Shown: positions 26,685 to 36,207, numbered from the stretch's first letter. The stretch: DNA of 64,000 nt from Bacteroidales bacterium (GCA_028687995.1 JAQTZA010000003.1:62001-126000); one strand, 5' to 3'. Notes: generated by a model from the sequence alone, not told the origin. Numbers and translations: made by a program.

Positions 26685-28799
26685 TTACTTCAATCCACGG
26701 TTTTTCAACAAAGCATTCGGATTGGGCTCTGCCAGACGGAATTGTTTGTAGAGTTTCATCGGATCTTCGCTACCTCCTTTTTCGAGAATATTCTGGCGAT
26801 AACGAGTTGCTACTTGCTGATCGAAAATATTACCCGCTTCTTCATACGCATTAAAGGCGTCTGCATCAAGCACTTCTGCCCACAAATAGCTGTAATAACC
26901 TGCTGAATAGCCGTCACCATCGAAAATATGTTTAAAATAGGTCGATCTGTAACGAGGTACAATTTCAGAAATCAATCCGATTTCATTCATTGCATCGGTT
27001 TCGAATTTACGAATATCGAGGTTATCAGCATTTTGCAGCGAGTGATATTTCATGTCGAGAATGGCCGCGGCCAGCAATTCGGTAGTCATAAATCCCTGAT
27101 TAAATTTTGATGCATTTTCCATCTTCTGAATAAGTGAATCAGGAATCAACTCTCCTGTTTGATAATGACGAGCATACATCTTGAGCACCTCCGGATGAGT
27201 CGCCCAATGTTCCATCAGTTGGGACGGAAGCTCAACGAAATCGCGTGCAACACTGGTTCCGGAAACCCGTGGATACGAACATTTGGTCAGCATCCCGTGC
27301 ATGGCGTGACCAAACTCATGAAACAGCGTTTCCACTTCATCCAACGTCAACAAAGAGGGTGAATCTGCCGTTGGTTTGGTGAGATTGCCCACGTTCACAA
27401 TCACCGGACGAACCTCTTTTCCATTGTGGACATATTGATCGCGGAAATTACTCATCCACGCACCCTGACGTTTGCCCGGGCGTGGGAAATAATCGGTGTA
27501 AAGTACTCCTAAAAATGATCCATCGGCATCCTTCACTTCGAATGCTTTCACATCGGGATGATAAACCGGTGCATTTTTTATTTCGGTAAACGAGATCCCA
27601 TAGAGTTTATTCGCCACCATGAAAACACCGTTCAACACATTCTCCAGTTTGAAATAGGGTTTCAAGGCATCTTCGTCGAAATTGTATTTTGCTTTGCGCA
27701 CCTTTTCGGTATAATACCACCAATCCCACGATTGCAGTTTGAAGCTGTTTCCTTCACTGTCGGATAGTTTTTGCATATCGGCCAACTCCTCTTTGGCACG
27801 CTGCAAGGCCGGAGTCCAAATTCCGTTCAAAAGCGCCATCACTCTTTCGGGCGTTTTCGCCATTTTATTATCCAACGTGAAATCGGCAAACGATTTAAAG
27901 CCTAACAAATTTGCTTTTTCAAGACGAAGTTTAATGATTTTAGCATCAATAGCTTTGTTATCGAACTCGTTGTCGTTATCACCACGATTGATATAACCTT
28001 TGTAAAGTTTTTCTCTTAATTGACGGTTATCTGCATATTGAAGAAAAGGTAACATACTCGGTTTTTGGACGGTGAATACCCATTTCGCTTTCGATTTATG
28101 TTGTTTAGCTTCTTCTGCCGCTGCGGTTTTTACAGATTCAGGGAGACCACTCAAATCAGCTTCGTTATTGACTTCAATGATGAAAGAATTCGTCTCTTTC
28201 AACAGATTATTGCCAAATTTGAGCGATAAATTCGCCAATTCTTTGTTGATAGCACGCATCCGCTCTTTTTGAGTTTCGTTGAGCAATGCTCCCGAACGAA
28301 CGAAGTCTTTGTAATATTCGTCGAGTACACGTTTTTGCTCGGTCGTCAAATTCTCTTTGTCTTGATTGTCGTGTACCCCTTTTATGCGGGAAAATAATTT
28401 TTCATTTAACGCAATATTATCGCCATGCTCGGTAATGATTGGAGTAATTTTCTCCGAAATTTTCTGCAACTCTTCGTTGGTTTCTGATTCGGTGATATTG
28501 AAGAAAACTTGAGACACTTTTTTTAGTGTTTCTCCACTAAAATCGAGCGCTTCAATTGTGTTTTTGAAAGTCGGCGCCTGAGGATTATTCACTATGGCAT
28601 CAATTTCACGATTGTGCAATTTCATGCCTTCCTCAAAGGCTGGTAGATAATCTTTATTTTGAATTTTGTCGAACGGAGGCACTCCAAAAGGAGTGGTGTA
28701 AGTGGTTAAAAACGGATTAGTTTCGGTTCTTTTTTTTGTAGCGCAGGAGCTAATCATAATCAATAAGATTGATAATAATGCAAATGGATAACTTCTCAT
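26685..28799 (-). CDS. dcp: M3 family peptidyl-dipeptidase (Dcp-like), lipoprotein
   Basis: Zinc oligopeptidase of 704 residues that clips dipeptides or short peptides. The HExxH motif is in LFHEFGHAMHGML, near residue 500, with the downstream glutamate helix; the substrate-side HxGxxY-like block DGDGYSAGYYSYLWAEV is present. An N-terminal signal with lipobox LIMISSC (Cys about 19) predicts anchoring in the envelope, as is common for Dcp paralogues of Bacteroidota. Start ATG at 28799. The gene has its own strong terminator. Confidence 0.93.
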   Translation of the reverse strand: MRSYPFALLSILLIMISSCATKKRTETNPFLTTYTTPFGVPPFDKIQNKDYLPAFEEGMKLHNREIDAIVNNPQAPTFKNTIEALDFSGETLKKVSQVFFNITESETNEELQKISEKITPIITEHGDNIALNEKLFSRIKGVHDNQDKENLTTEQKRVLDEYYKDFVRSGALLNETQKERMRAINKELANLSLKFGNNLLKETNSFIIEVNNEADLSGLPESVKTAAAEEAKQHKSKAKWVFTVQKPSMLPFLQYADNRQLREKLYKGYINRGDNDNEFDNKAIDAKIIKLRLEKANLLGFKSFADFTLDNKMAKTPERVMALLNGIWTPALQRAKEELADMQKLSDSEGNSFKLQSWDWWYYTEKVRKAKYNFDEDALKPYFKLENVLNGVFMVANKLYGISFTEIKNAPVYHPDVKAFEVKDADGSFLGVLYTDYFPRPGKRQGAWMSNFRDQYVHNGKEVRPVIVNVGNLTKPTADSPSLLTLDEVETLFHEFGHAMHGMLTKCSYPRVSGTSVARDFVELPSQLMEHWATHPEVLKMYARHYQTGELIPDSLIQKMENASKFNQGFMTTELLAAAILDMKYHSLQNADNLDIRKFETDAMNEIGLISEIVPRYRSTYFKHIFDGDGYSAGYYSYLWAEVLDADAFNAYEEAGNIFDQQVATRYRQNILEKGGSEDPMKLYKQFRLAEPNPNALLKNRGLK

Positions 28800-28842
28800 A
28801 ATGTCTGATTTTTTTTATTTATGCAAATAAAAGACGGAAAAA

Positions 28843-29967
28843 TCATTGAAACGTAACATAGCAGCTAATCGGAAAGTGATCGGAAAGACGAATGCGATCT
28901 ACTTTGCAATTATAAGCTTTGATGGAAGGTGAGTGCAGAATGTTGTCTATGCGGAAATAAAACCGGTTTTCGTTGTACGAAATACCCGGTCCAAAACCAG
29001 TATCCACAAAAGCATCATCTAAATTCTTACTAACAGTATGGTAAGCATACGAAATCGGGCTATCATTGAAATCACCAACCACAATCAAATCGTGCTGGCA
29101 TTTTTTAATCTCTTCAGCCACAACTTGTGCTTGTTTTGCCCGATACTTGAATGCCTGATCCATTTTTCGAATAACAATATCATTGAAATCCTCTAAATGG
29201 TTCGGATTAAAATCCTTGAACACCTTTTTGTAAACACCAATATCATCGCTTGTAAATTTGTTCGATTCAAGATGATTATTGATCAAATCAATTTTTCTAT
29301 CCCCAATTTTGATACAATAATAGGCAGATCCGTTATACTTACTTTTAAAATTTAATTTGTGAGAAGATAATATTGGATATTTCGAAAAACAGGCTAATCC
29401 TTCTGCATGCCAATTGTTTGCGCTTGAAATCGTAAATTTAAAATATGGGTATTTTTCAAATGCCTTTAAGATTGTTTTTCTGTCGAGATATCCCTCATTT
29501 TTACTCCATCCAAACTCTTGCAAACAGACTATATCGGCATCTTGATCCAAAATATATTGTATGGTGGGATTTGGAGTATCCTCAGTATGACTCACATAGT
29601 TGAAAGCTCTTACATTGTAAGACAAAATTTTGATGGCTCCTACCGGCACTTCCTTGGTTTGTTTATGGATAGGAAAATAGACTGATATTTGATGCCAACT
29701 AATGATTAATCCTAAAACAGAGAGCAAAACATATTTCCTCAATCGTATGATCCAATAAAAAAGAAAAACGAGATTAAAAATGAAAATAACAGGAAATGCC
29801 AACCCAAAATAGGGGAAAAACATCCCCTTTTCTGGCGAAATACGATCAGAAAATGTAGAAAACATGAGTGCTAAAAAAACAGCCACATTTCCGATTAAAA
29901 TAACAGCGTGAAAAAGCTGATTTACACCGAGGTATCTCTTAATATTAAATCTATTTTTTGCTTGCAT
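28843..29967 (-). CDS. Membrane-anchored endonuclease/exonuclease/phosphatase-fold protein
   Basis: A 374-residue protein with three hydrophobic helices in the first 110 residues followed by an EEP-fold catalytic domain on the periplasmic side. Catalytic motifs are ILSYNVRAFN, IVCLQEFGW (metal-binding Glu), VVGDFNDSP (Asp-Asn) and RLSDHFPISC (terminal Asp-His). Family members are phosphodiesterases or nucleases; lipid or nucleic acid substrates cannot be told apart. Its ATG overlaps the stop of the rhomboid gene by 17 bp, so they form an operon. Confidence 0.88.
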   Translation of the reverse strand: MQAKNRFNIKRYLGVNQLFHAVILIGNVAVFLALMFSTFSDRISPEKGMFFPYFGLAFPVIFIFNLVFLFYWIIRLRKYVLLSVLGLIISWHQISVYFPIHKQTKEVPVGAIKILSYNVRAFNYVSHTEDTPNPTIQYILDQDADIVCLQEFGWSKNEGYLDRKTILKAFEKYPYFKFTISSANNWHAEGLACFSKYPILSSHKLNFKSKYNGSAYYCIKIGDRKIDLINNHLESNKFTSDDIGVYKKVFKDFNPNHLEDFNDIVIRKMDQAFKYRAKQAQVVAEEIKKCQHDLIVVGDFNDSPISYAYHTVSKNLDDAFVDTGFGPGISYNENRFYFRIDNILHSPSIKAYNCKVDRIRLSDHFPISCYVTFQ

Positions 29968-30823
29968 CGAACAAAAATTTCTTTTCTTCTGCGGTTAAAC
30001 TGGAATATCCAGATTTTTTCAACTTTTCTAAAATAGAATCCAAATTCTTAGATTCTTCATTTCTACGACCTCGATATTCCATATCGCTCTCCGCTTTTCG
30101 ATATTTCACCTTCATTCTGGGTTGTGGCTTACTCAGCGAGATAATTTTATCCATAAATTGGTTGAATCCTTTTGTAATATCTGTTCCACTTTTCAATGCT
30201 ACTATAAAAATATAACCCATCAAAGCACCGCCCAAATGAGCCACATGACCACCAGCGTTGCCAGATGTCACACTCAACAAATCTATCAAAATGGTAACAC
30301 CGGCAATATATTTCAACTTGACCTCTCCGATAAACAGAAGTCGAACAGTATAATCTGGAATCTGAATAGCTATTGCACATACAATAGCTAAAATAGAAGC
30401 AGAAGCACCTATTAATACACCTTGTTGACCAATAAAAAAAGGAATAAAATTATAACATACTATATACAACAAAGCTCCCGAAAATCCACCAAAGAAATAA
30501 AGTGCCACTAGTTGTTTCTGCGTGAATTGTTGCAAAAATAACATTCCAAACCAATACATCCACATCATATTGAAGATAATGTGCAAGAAATCTCGGTGTA
30601 GAAACATATACGAAAGCAATGTCCAAGGACGCATCAACACCTCCATCGGATTCGACGAAAGATTAAGATACGGAGTAATAGTGAGCCACTCAATTTTGAA
30701 TAATTGACCAAATACTTCGATCAGACCTACGACCACAAAGACAACGACGTTGACGATAATCAAACGTTTCAACGCATTTCCTTCTGCAAAATGTTGCTTC
30801 AAATCAGTAAAAAAATCGGCCAT
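29951..30823 (-). CDS. Rhomboid family intramembrane serine protease (second copy)
   Basis: A 290-residue protein with six or seven membrane helices. The catalytic serine is in GASASILAI and the catalytic histidine in HVAHLGGALMGY. An extended cytosolic tail of about 80 residues ends in GYSSLTAEEKKFLFDASKK, a conserved C-terminal helix motif seen in Bacteroidota rhomboids. The gene overlaps the first rhomboid by 20 bp and the EEP gene by 17 bp. Confidence 0.92.
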   Translation of the reverse strand: MADFFTDLKQHFAEGNALKRLIIVNVVVFVVVGLIEVFGQLFKIEWLTITPYLNLSSNPMEVLMRPWTLLSYMFLHRDFLHIIFNMMWMYWFGMLFLQQFTQKQLVALYFFGGFSGALLYIVCYNFIPFFIGQQGVLIGASASILAIVCAIAIQIPDYTVRLLFIGEVKLKYIAGVTILIDLLSVTSGNAGGHVAHLGGALMGYIFIVALKSGTDITKGFNQFMDKIISLSKPQPRMKVKYRKAESDMEYRGRRNEESKNLDSILEKLKKSGYSSLTAEEKKFLFDASKK

Positions 30824-31478
30824 TTTGTCTATCTATTTTCTTCCAGTAAAGAATTAAGAAAAATCCGAAGAGCATTCCTCCCAAGTGAGCGAAATGCGCT
30901 ATATTATCTCCGGTAAAACGACTCACACCATAAAACAACTCCGACACACCATAGAAAATCACAAAATATTTGGCCTTAATAGGTATCGGAATAAACATCA
31001 TATATATAGGTGCGTTCGGGTATAACATTCCGAATGCTAACAAAATCCCAAATACCGCACCCGATGCACCTACCGTAATCATACCATTAACCTCTTCAGT
31101 TGAAACAAACCACGTCAATTCTTGAATCAATGCTGCACCTATACCAGTTACCGTATAGAAAATCAAGAAACGTTTTGCTCCCCATGTGGTCTCAATCGTG
31201 CGACCAAACATATAAACAGCAAACATGTTAAAAAATACGTGATAAATGCTGGTTGTATCATGCAAAAACATATATGTAACCAACTGCACCGGGTTGAAGT
31301 CACTCGCTTGAAAATAGTGCAAGCCTAGCAGATTTACCAAATCAAAATTGATATTAAAGCTTTTGCTCATGATGCTTGGCAAGGTAATGCTTGCGAGCCA
31401 AAACAACAGATTGATGATAATAATATTCTTTGTTACAGGCGGAATTCCACTAATTATACCTCTATTCGAACGGAACAT
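30804..31478 (-). CDS. Rhomboid family intramembrane serine protease (first copy)
   Basis: A 224-residue rhomboid without the long C-terminal tail. GASGAVFGILLAF carries the active-site serine and HFAHLGGMLFG the histidine; the WGAKRFLIFY loop is the family WR-type motif. It heads a three-gene operon of rhomboid, rhomboid and EEP protein, divergent from the HU gene. A TACATTTG box on the minus strand (31497-31504) may be the -7 element. Confidence 0.92.
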   Translation of the reverse strand: MFRSNRGIISGIPPVTKNIIIINLLFWLASITLPSIMSKSFNINFDLVNLLGLHYFQASDFNPVQLVTYMFLHDTTSIYHVFFNMFAVYMFGRTIETTWGAKRFLIFYTVTGIGAALIQELTWFVSTEEVNGMITVGASGAVFGILLAFGMLYPNAPIYMMFIPIPIKAKYFVIFYGVSELFYGVSRFTGDNIAHFAHLGGMLFGFFLILYWKKIDRQNGRFFY

Positions 31479-31593
31479 AATCTAATTTTTTTTATGCAAA
31501 TGTACTCTTTTTAGCTAATTTCGAGATGAAATATAGGTTGAAAGAGCCTATAAACAGGGAAATTATGGTATTTTTACAAATTATTTGTATTTA

Positions 31594-31626
31594 TTTGATG
31601 TAAATGAAAAATAAATTATATATTTG
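31594..31626 (+). promoter_or_regulatory. Bacteroidota-type promoter of the HU gene
   Basis: TTTG at 31594-31597 and TATATTTG at 31619-31626, separated by 21 bp, match the sigma-ABfr pattern TTTG ... TAnnTTTG. The start codon is 45 bp downstream. Confidence 0.6.
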
Positions 31627-31670
31627 CAAAGCTCAAAATTAATTCCTTAACTCTAATTAATAGTATTTTT

Positions 31671-31934
31671 ATGAACAAGTCAGAACTTATTGATGCAATG
31701 GCTGCAGCTGCTGGCCTATCAAAAGCGGATTCAAAAAAAGCATTAGATGCTTTTACTTCTGTTGTAGCAGGAGAGTTGAAAAAAGATGGTAAAGTTGCCT
31801 TAGTTGGCTTTGGAACTTTCTCTGTTGTTGCTAAAAGCGCAAGAACAGGAATCAATCCTGCAACTAAACAACCTATTCAAATTGCTGCTAAAAAAGTAGC
31901 AAAATTCAAACCAGGTGCAGATCTTGGATTGTAA
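31671..31934 (+). CDS. hup: HU family DNA-binding protein
   Basis: Histone-like protein of 87 residues that bends and compacts DNA. The N-terminal MNKSELIDAMAAAAGLSKAD, the GFGTFSVV turn and the DNA-minor-groove arm region (ARTGINPATKQPIQIAAKK) with its intercalating proline are all present. It has a clear two-box promoter and an intrinsic terminator, so is monocistronic. Confidence 0.96.
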   Translation: MNKSELIDAMAAAAGLSKADSKKALDAFTSVVAGELKKDGKVALVGFGTFSVVAKSARTGINPATKQPIQIAAKKVAKFKPGADLGL

Positions 31935-31956
31935 TTGAAACTATCAACAGTATAAG

Positions 31957-31998
31957 AATAAGAGGTGTAATCTTTCGATTTACACCTCTTATTTTTTT
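31957..31998 (+). terminator. Intrinsic terminator of the HU gene
   Basis: AATAAGAGGTGTAA (31957-31970) and TTACACCTCTTATT (31980-31993) form a perfect 14-bp stem with a T tract to 31998. It starts 23 bp after the hup stop. Confidence 0.93.
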
Positions 31999-32030
31999 AC
32001 CCAAATTTTAAAGTATTATCTTTGCCAGCA

Positions 32031-32126
32031 AATATGCCAATTATTAAAATATGCCAATGTGCTAATTCACAACACATCGGAATTTCCATTGGCAAATTGA
32101 CAAATTAGAAATTGGCACATTAATCA
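32031..32126. repeat. Degenerate repeat leader upstream of argS
   Basis: About 95 bases of degenerate, partly inverted copies of a unit like attggcacatta (for example atatgccaatgtgctaatt and aattagaaattggcacatta). A TATCTTTG box (32017-32024) just before suggests this is the transcribed argS leader. Such gcacattagcacatt filler is widespread in Bacteroidota intergenic DNA. Confidence 0.5.
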
Positions 32127-32128
32127 TT

Positions 32129-33922
32129 ATGACTTTAGAGCAAAAACTTTCCCAATCGGCAATCGAAGCCATTCGCGCACTCTATGGTGAAACGGTAAAC
32201 GAGTCGCTAACTCAACTTCAGAAAACAAAAAAAGAGTTCGAAGGACACCTCACGCTAGTGGTTTTCCCTTTCCTCAAAATATCGCGTAAAAATCCGGAGC
32301 AAACTGCCCAAGAAATCGGTCAGAAACTGATTGAAATAGAGCCCGCAATTGCTTCGTTCAACGTCATAAAAGGATTTCTCAACCTGGTGATAGACACGAA
32401 AGTGTGGATTGCGATGTTGCAACAGATTTCCGAAAACGGAACATTCGGCATCAAAACCCCAACCAACGATTCGAAGTTGGTGATGATCGAATATTCGTCG
32501 CCCAACACCAACAAACCGCTTCACCTCGGACACGTGCGCAACAATCTGCTCGGTTTCAGTCTGGCGGAAATCATGAAAGCCAACGGCTACAATGTGGTGA
32601 AAACCAACATTGTAAACGACCGTGGCATCCACATCTGTAAATCGATGCTGGCGTGGCAAAAATGGGGAAATGGCGAAACCCCAGAATCGTCAGGACTAAA
32701 AGGCGACCACTTGGTGGGAAAATATTACGTTGTTTTCGACAAAGAATACAAAGCGCAAATCAAAGCACTGATGGAGCAAGGGCAAACCGAAGAGGTCGCC
32801 AAAAAGAACGCTCCATTGATTCTCGAAGCACAAGCCATGCTCCTGAAATGGGAAGCTGGCGACGATGAAGTTGTGGCTTTGTGGAAAATGATGAACACGT
32901 GGGTCTATGCCGGATTCGACGTGACCTACAAAAAAATGGGTGTTGATTTCGACAAAATATATTACGAATCAGAAACATACCTCGAAGGAAAAGGCAAAGT
33001 GCTCGAAGGTTTAGAAAACGGCGTTTTGTTTCAAAAAGAGGATTCATCTGTTTGGGCAGACTTAACTCCCAATGGATTGGATGAAAAATTGTTGTTGCGT
33101 GGCGATGGCACTTCAGTCTATATGACCCAAGATATTGGCACTGCCAAATTGCGTTTCGACGACTACCCTATCGACAAGATGATTTACGTAGTGGGCAACG
33201 AGCAAAACTACCATTTTCAGGTTTTGGCTTTGCTGCTCGACAAACTTGGCTTTAGCTGGGGAAAAGACCTCGTGCACTTCTCTTACGGAATGGTAGAGCT
33301 GCCCGAAGGCAAGATGAAATCGCGTGAAGGAACCGTAGTAGATGCCGACGATTTGGTGGAAGAAATGGTAGCCACCGCTCGCGAAACGTCGCAAGAACTC
33401 GGCAAACTCGACGGCTGCACCGAAGAGGAGGCCGAAGCAATCGCCACCACCGTTGGTCTCGGCGCATTGAAATACTTCATCCTGAAAGTCGATCCACGAA
33501 AAAATATGACCTTCAATCCGAAAGAGTCCATAGACTTCAACGGAAACACAGGGCCGTTTATCCAATATACTCACGCTCGTATCCGTTCGGTGCTGCGCAA
33601 AGCGGTGGACAACGGCATCGCTATCGATGGTGCGATAGCTACAGATTTGCAATTAGCCGAAAAAGAACAAAACATGGTGCAATTGGTCGCCAATTTTGAA
33701 TCGGTAGTAGAAGAAGCCGGCAACACCTACAGTCCTGCCGTTATCGCAAACTACATCTACGAATTGGTGAAGGAATACAACCAGTTTTACCACGATTTCT
33801 ACATTATTCGCGAGGAGAATGAGGCGTTGCGCCATTTCCGTCTCGTGTTGTCGAAAAGCGTGGCACAAGTGATCAAATCGGGAATGAAACTGCTCGGCAT
33901 CGAGGTGCCTGAGAGAATGTAG
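32129..33922 (+). CDS. argS: Arginyl-tRNA synthetase
   Basis: Class Ia synthetase charging tRNA-Arg, 597 residues. The catalytic HIGH signature is HLGH in SSPNTNKPLHLGHVRNN near residue 135, with the arginine-binding YSSPN just before. As usual for ArgRS the KMSKS loop is KMKSREG (GKMKSREGTVV near residue 397). The N-terminal Add-1 tRNA-recognition domain and the C-terminal anticodon domain (HFRLVLSKSVAQVIKSGM) are complete. Start ATG at 32129. Confidence 0.96.
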   Translation: MTLEQKLSQSAIEAIRALYGETVNESLTQLQKTKKEFEGHLTLVVFPFLKISRKNPEQTAQEIGQKLIEIEPAIASFNVIKGFLNLVIDTKVWIAMLQQISENGTFGIKTPTNDSKLVMIEYSSPNTNKPLHLGHVRNNLLGFSLAEIMKANGYNVVKTNIVNDRGIHICKSMLAWQKWGNGETPESSGLKGDHLVGKYYVVFDKEYKAQIKALMEQGQTEEVAKKNAPLILEAQAMLLKWEAGDDEVVALWKMMNTWVYAGFDVTYKKMGVDFDKIYYESETYLEGKGKVLEGLENGVLFQKEDSSVWADLTPNGLDEKLLLRGDGTSVYMTQDIGTAKLRFDDYPIDKMIYVVGNEQNYHFQVLALLLDKLGFSWGKDLVHFSYGMVELPEGKMKSREGTVVDADDLVEEMVATARETSQELGKLDGCTEEEAEAIATTVGLGALKYFILKVDPRKNMTFNPKESIDFNGNTGPFIQYTHARIRSVLRKAVDNGIAIDGAIATDLQLAEKEQNMVQLVANFESVVEEAGNTYSPAVIANYIYELVKEYNQFYHDFYIIREENEALRHFRLVLSKSVAQVIKSGMKLLGIEVPERM

Positions 33923-33930
33923 AGCTTTAA

Positions 33931-33968
33931 CCGCAGAGGACGCAAAGAATCCGCAGAGGAACGCAAAG
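33931..33968. repeat. Tandem 17-18 bp repeat between argS and the SDR gene
   Basis: CCGCAGAGGACGCAAAG (33931-33947) and CCGCAGAGGAACGCAAAG (33951-33968) are two near-identical direct repeats. Similar ccgcagaggacgcaaag runs are common spacer DNA in Bacteroidota genomes. Confidence 0.6.
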
Positions 33969-33982
33969 TTTTCACACAAAAA

Positions 33983-34699
33983 ATGAAAAAAGCAATCGTC
34001 ATAGGTGCCACATCGGGAATTGGTCGTGGGGTGGCAAAGCTGCTCGCGACCAACGACTATCGGGTGGGCATCACCGGAAGACGGGAACAACTGTTGTTAG
34101 AACTAAAAGCAGAAAATCCCGATGCGTTTGTCGTTCAAGTATTCGACCTAAAAAACGTAAACGACATTCCGCAACACCTTGACGCATTAACTCAAAAGCT
34201 CGGCGGATTGGATTTGCTGCTCATCAACTCTGGCACGGGGCATCGAAATCCGACGCTCGATTTCTCCATCGAAGAGCCTGCCATACTGACCAACGTGCAC
34301 GGTTTCACCGCCGCTGCCGATTGGGGATTCAACTACTTCGAAAAACAAGGCAAAGGCCACTTAGCTGTGGTAAGTTCCATCGCCGGCATTCGTGGAAACC
34401 GCTATGCACCAGCTTATGGAGCATCGAAAGCCTACCAAATGAGCTACATGGCCTCGCTCCGCCACAAAGCCGATAACCTTAAACTCGACATCGCCCTCAC
34501 CGACATTCGCCCCGGATTTGTGGATACCGCCATGGCGCAGGGCGACGGCATCTTTTGGGTAGCGCCGGTCGAAAAAGCTGCTGGGCAAATCGTTTCTGCA
34601 CTCCAAAAACGCAGAAAAATTGTGTACATTACAAAACGTTGGAGAATTATTGCTTTCCTGATGCCTCTTATTCCGGGGTGGATTTATAAGAGGATATAA
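33983..34699 (+). CDS. Short-chain dehydrogenase/reductase
   Basis: NAD(P)-dependent oxidoreductase of 238 residues, classical SDR. The cofactor motif GATSGIGRGVA (TGxxxGIG) is at residues 7-17, the LLINSGTG strand has the NAG-like position, the catalytic Ser is in VVSSIAGIRG and YGASKAYQMS supplies Tyr and Lys. The last 30 residues are hydrophobic (WRIIAFLMPLIPGWIYKRI), suggesting membrane association, as in some lipid-metabolising SDRs. Substrate unknown. It starts 60 bp after argS. Confidence 0.88.
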   Translation: MKKAIVIGATSGIGRGVAKLLATNDYRVGITGRREQLLLELKAENPDAFVVQVFDLKNVNDIPQHLDALTQKLGGLDLLLINSGTGHRNPTLDFSIEEPAILTNVHGFTAAADWGFNYFEKQGKGHLAVVSSIAGIRGNRYAPAYGASKAYQMSYMASLRHKADNLKLDIALTDIRPGFVDTAMAQGDGIFWVAPVEKAAGQIVSALQKRRKIVYITKRWRIIAFLMPLIPGWIYKRI

Positions 34700-34809
34700 T
34701 TAAGAAGCTTATTCAATTATTTTTATTTTTCAAACATTCGTCCACTCTCCAAAAATAGTCTTGTATTCTATTAATTATTAGATTTTTATCTGATTTGTGT
34801 TATTTTTTT

Positions 34810-34851
34810 ACGAATGTCTTATGTAATGTATAGACGAATGTTTTATATTTG
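34810..34851 (+). promoter_or_regulatory. Direct repeat and -7 box before the orphan gene at 34897
   Basis: ACGAATGTCTTAT (34810-34822) recurs as ACGAATGTTTTAT (34834-34846), 24 bp apart with one mismatch. The second copy runs into a TATATTTG -7-like box (34844-34851), so the repeat could be a regulator site. No -33 TTTG was found. Confidence 0.4.
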
Positions 34852-34896
34852 TGATTACGTATATAACGCGTTGGGTACAATTTAATATTGTCATAA

Positions 34897-35700
34897 ATGA
34901 TAACAAAAGAATTCATAGAAGAATATTCTCTGTTCAGGAAATTTAAACCTGAAAAAATTGATGCTTTACTAAGCAATTGGAAAATAATTCCAATCAATAT
35001 GTCTTGTAATGTATGTATGTCTATGCAGACATTTAACATGACAAATCAATATTACAATGATATTGGGCTAAATAGCAATAATAGTGCCAGAAATCGAGTT
35101 TTAGATTTAAGATTTTTGTGTCAATCTTGCAAAAGTTTTGAAAGACGTTTTTTTGTTCATGTCAATAAAGAATTAGACACAATTTATAAAGTGGGGCAAT
35201 ATCCAGAATGGGAAATTAAAATGGATAAGAATTTGGAGAATACCCTTGATAAGCATTCAGCAACATTTAGAAAAGGATTAGTTTGTGAATCACAAGGTTA
35301 TGGAATTGGTGCGTTTTCTTATTACAGAAGAATAACCGAAGAAATAATAGATGAACTATTAGATTCAATTGTTGATTTAATTGAAGAAGAGCACAAAGCA
35401 GAATATAAAGTAGCTTTAGAAAAAACTAAAAAGACAAGAGTTACTCAAGAAAAAATTGACCTCGTTAAAGATCTTTTACCAACTATACTAAAGCCGAACG
35501 GAATGAACCCCCTTGGAGTTTTGCATAGTGAACTAAGTGAAGGATTACATGCTGCAACTGACGAAGCTTGTTTAGATAATGCCAATCACATAAAGAGTAT
35601 TCTAACTTATCTTATTAATCAAATAATTCAAAGTAAAGAATCTGCAAAGACATTTACTTCAAGTATGAAATCCCTATTGGACAAAAAAGCAGGAAAATAA
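34897..35700 (+). CDS. Hypothetical protein with CxxC...CxxC zinc-ribbon-like motif
   Basis: A 267-residue cytosolic protein I do not recognise with certainty. The N-terminal third has CNVC (about residue 38) and CQSC (about 75), spaced as in a zinc ribbon. The C-terminal part is helical, with GYGIGAFSYYRRITEEIIDELL, a block reminiscent of DUF4145/HEPN-like domains. It is AT-rich, flanked by AT-rich spacers and by a transposase remnant downstream, in contrast with the GC-richer argS and SDR genes, so it was probably acquired. Start ATG at 34897, preceded by a -7-like box. Confidence 0.6.
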   Translation: MITKEFIEEYSLFRKFKPEKIDALLSNWKIIPINMSCNVCMSMQTFNMTNQYYNDIGLNSNNSARNRVLDLRFLCQSCKSFERRFFVHVNKELDTIYKVGQYPEWEIKMDKNLENTLDKHSATFRKGLVCESQGYGIGAFSYYRRITEEIIDELLDSIVDLIEEEHKAEYKVALEKTKKTRVTQEKIDLVKDLLPTILKPNGMNPLGVLHSELSEGLHAATDEACLDNANHIKSILTYLINQIIQSKESAKTFTSSMKSLLDKKAGK

Positions 35701-36207
35701 ACTTGGCATAAAACAGGTTTTGAGTTGGGTTCTTCTTCTCGTGAGTTTAAACTTGCGATTACTTTCCACTTCTTTGCGCAAGTTTAGCGGAGCGTAATTC
35801 GTGCCTTTTATTAAGACAGTACCTGCGATAATGGAGGAAATTTTACCCAAATTGAAAATATCCACGACCTAACATCCTCCAAACACAAACGCCACAGTAT
35901 TCACCTAAAGGGTTATGATTATTCGCACGAAGGATTGTATTTTATCACCATTTTTTGCTTTTCAAAATATTCTACTGACTATGATACTATCATTTGATAC
36001 TATCATGGGTGATTTTATAAATAAAACCGCCTATCGTATCTCGGAAAAACAATTAAATGAGCGCATTACCTAAGACTGATTTTCGATTATTCACTTTTTT
36101 ATTAGTCCCTGAATCAAAAATTTCGTCAAATAAAAATATCTTTGCTTTTGGAATGTTTACTCGTTTACTTGTCAACACGTTTACTTAACAAAAAAAAACT
36201 ACAACTT
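35701..36207. other. Intergenic scar with inverted repeat and transposase debris
   Basis: Five hundred bases with no intact gene. Contents: an inverted repeat AAACTTGCG/CGCAAGTTT (35749-35757, 35777-35785); the transposase remnant 35848-35997; an exact repeat TGATACTATCAT twice (35982-35993, 35995-36006); and a TATCTTTG box (36137-36144), the likely -7 element of the downstream iron-transporter gene. Confidence 0.6.
35848..35997 (+). pseudogene. Remnant of a REP-associated (IS200-like) transposase
   Basis: Reading from 35848 gives a 49-codon open stretch whose core is RHSIHLKGYDYSHEGLYFIT, the N-terminal signature of Bacteroidota REP-associated tyrosine transposases (usually RKSIRLKGYDYS-AGLYFIT). 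It stops at a TGA (35995-35997) and the rest, including the HUH catalytic motif, is missing. No in-frame ATG precedes it. It marks an old insertion next to the orphan gene. Confidence 0.7.

Noticed and set aside
34870..35730. GTTGGGT (GTTRRRY, integron core-like) occurs on both sides of the orphan gene at 34897-35700 (34870-34876 and 35724-35730).
   Set aside because: There is no RYYYAAC partner or attC-sized palindrome before the second copy (only 24 bases separate it from the stop codon), and no integrase is present. A 7-base match is easily chance.
35674..35865. Minus-strand frame of 63 codons overlapping the end of the orphan gene.
   Set aside because: No recognisable motif, it overlaps a coding end and the transposase debris, and shows no promoter; it may be chance.
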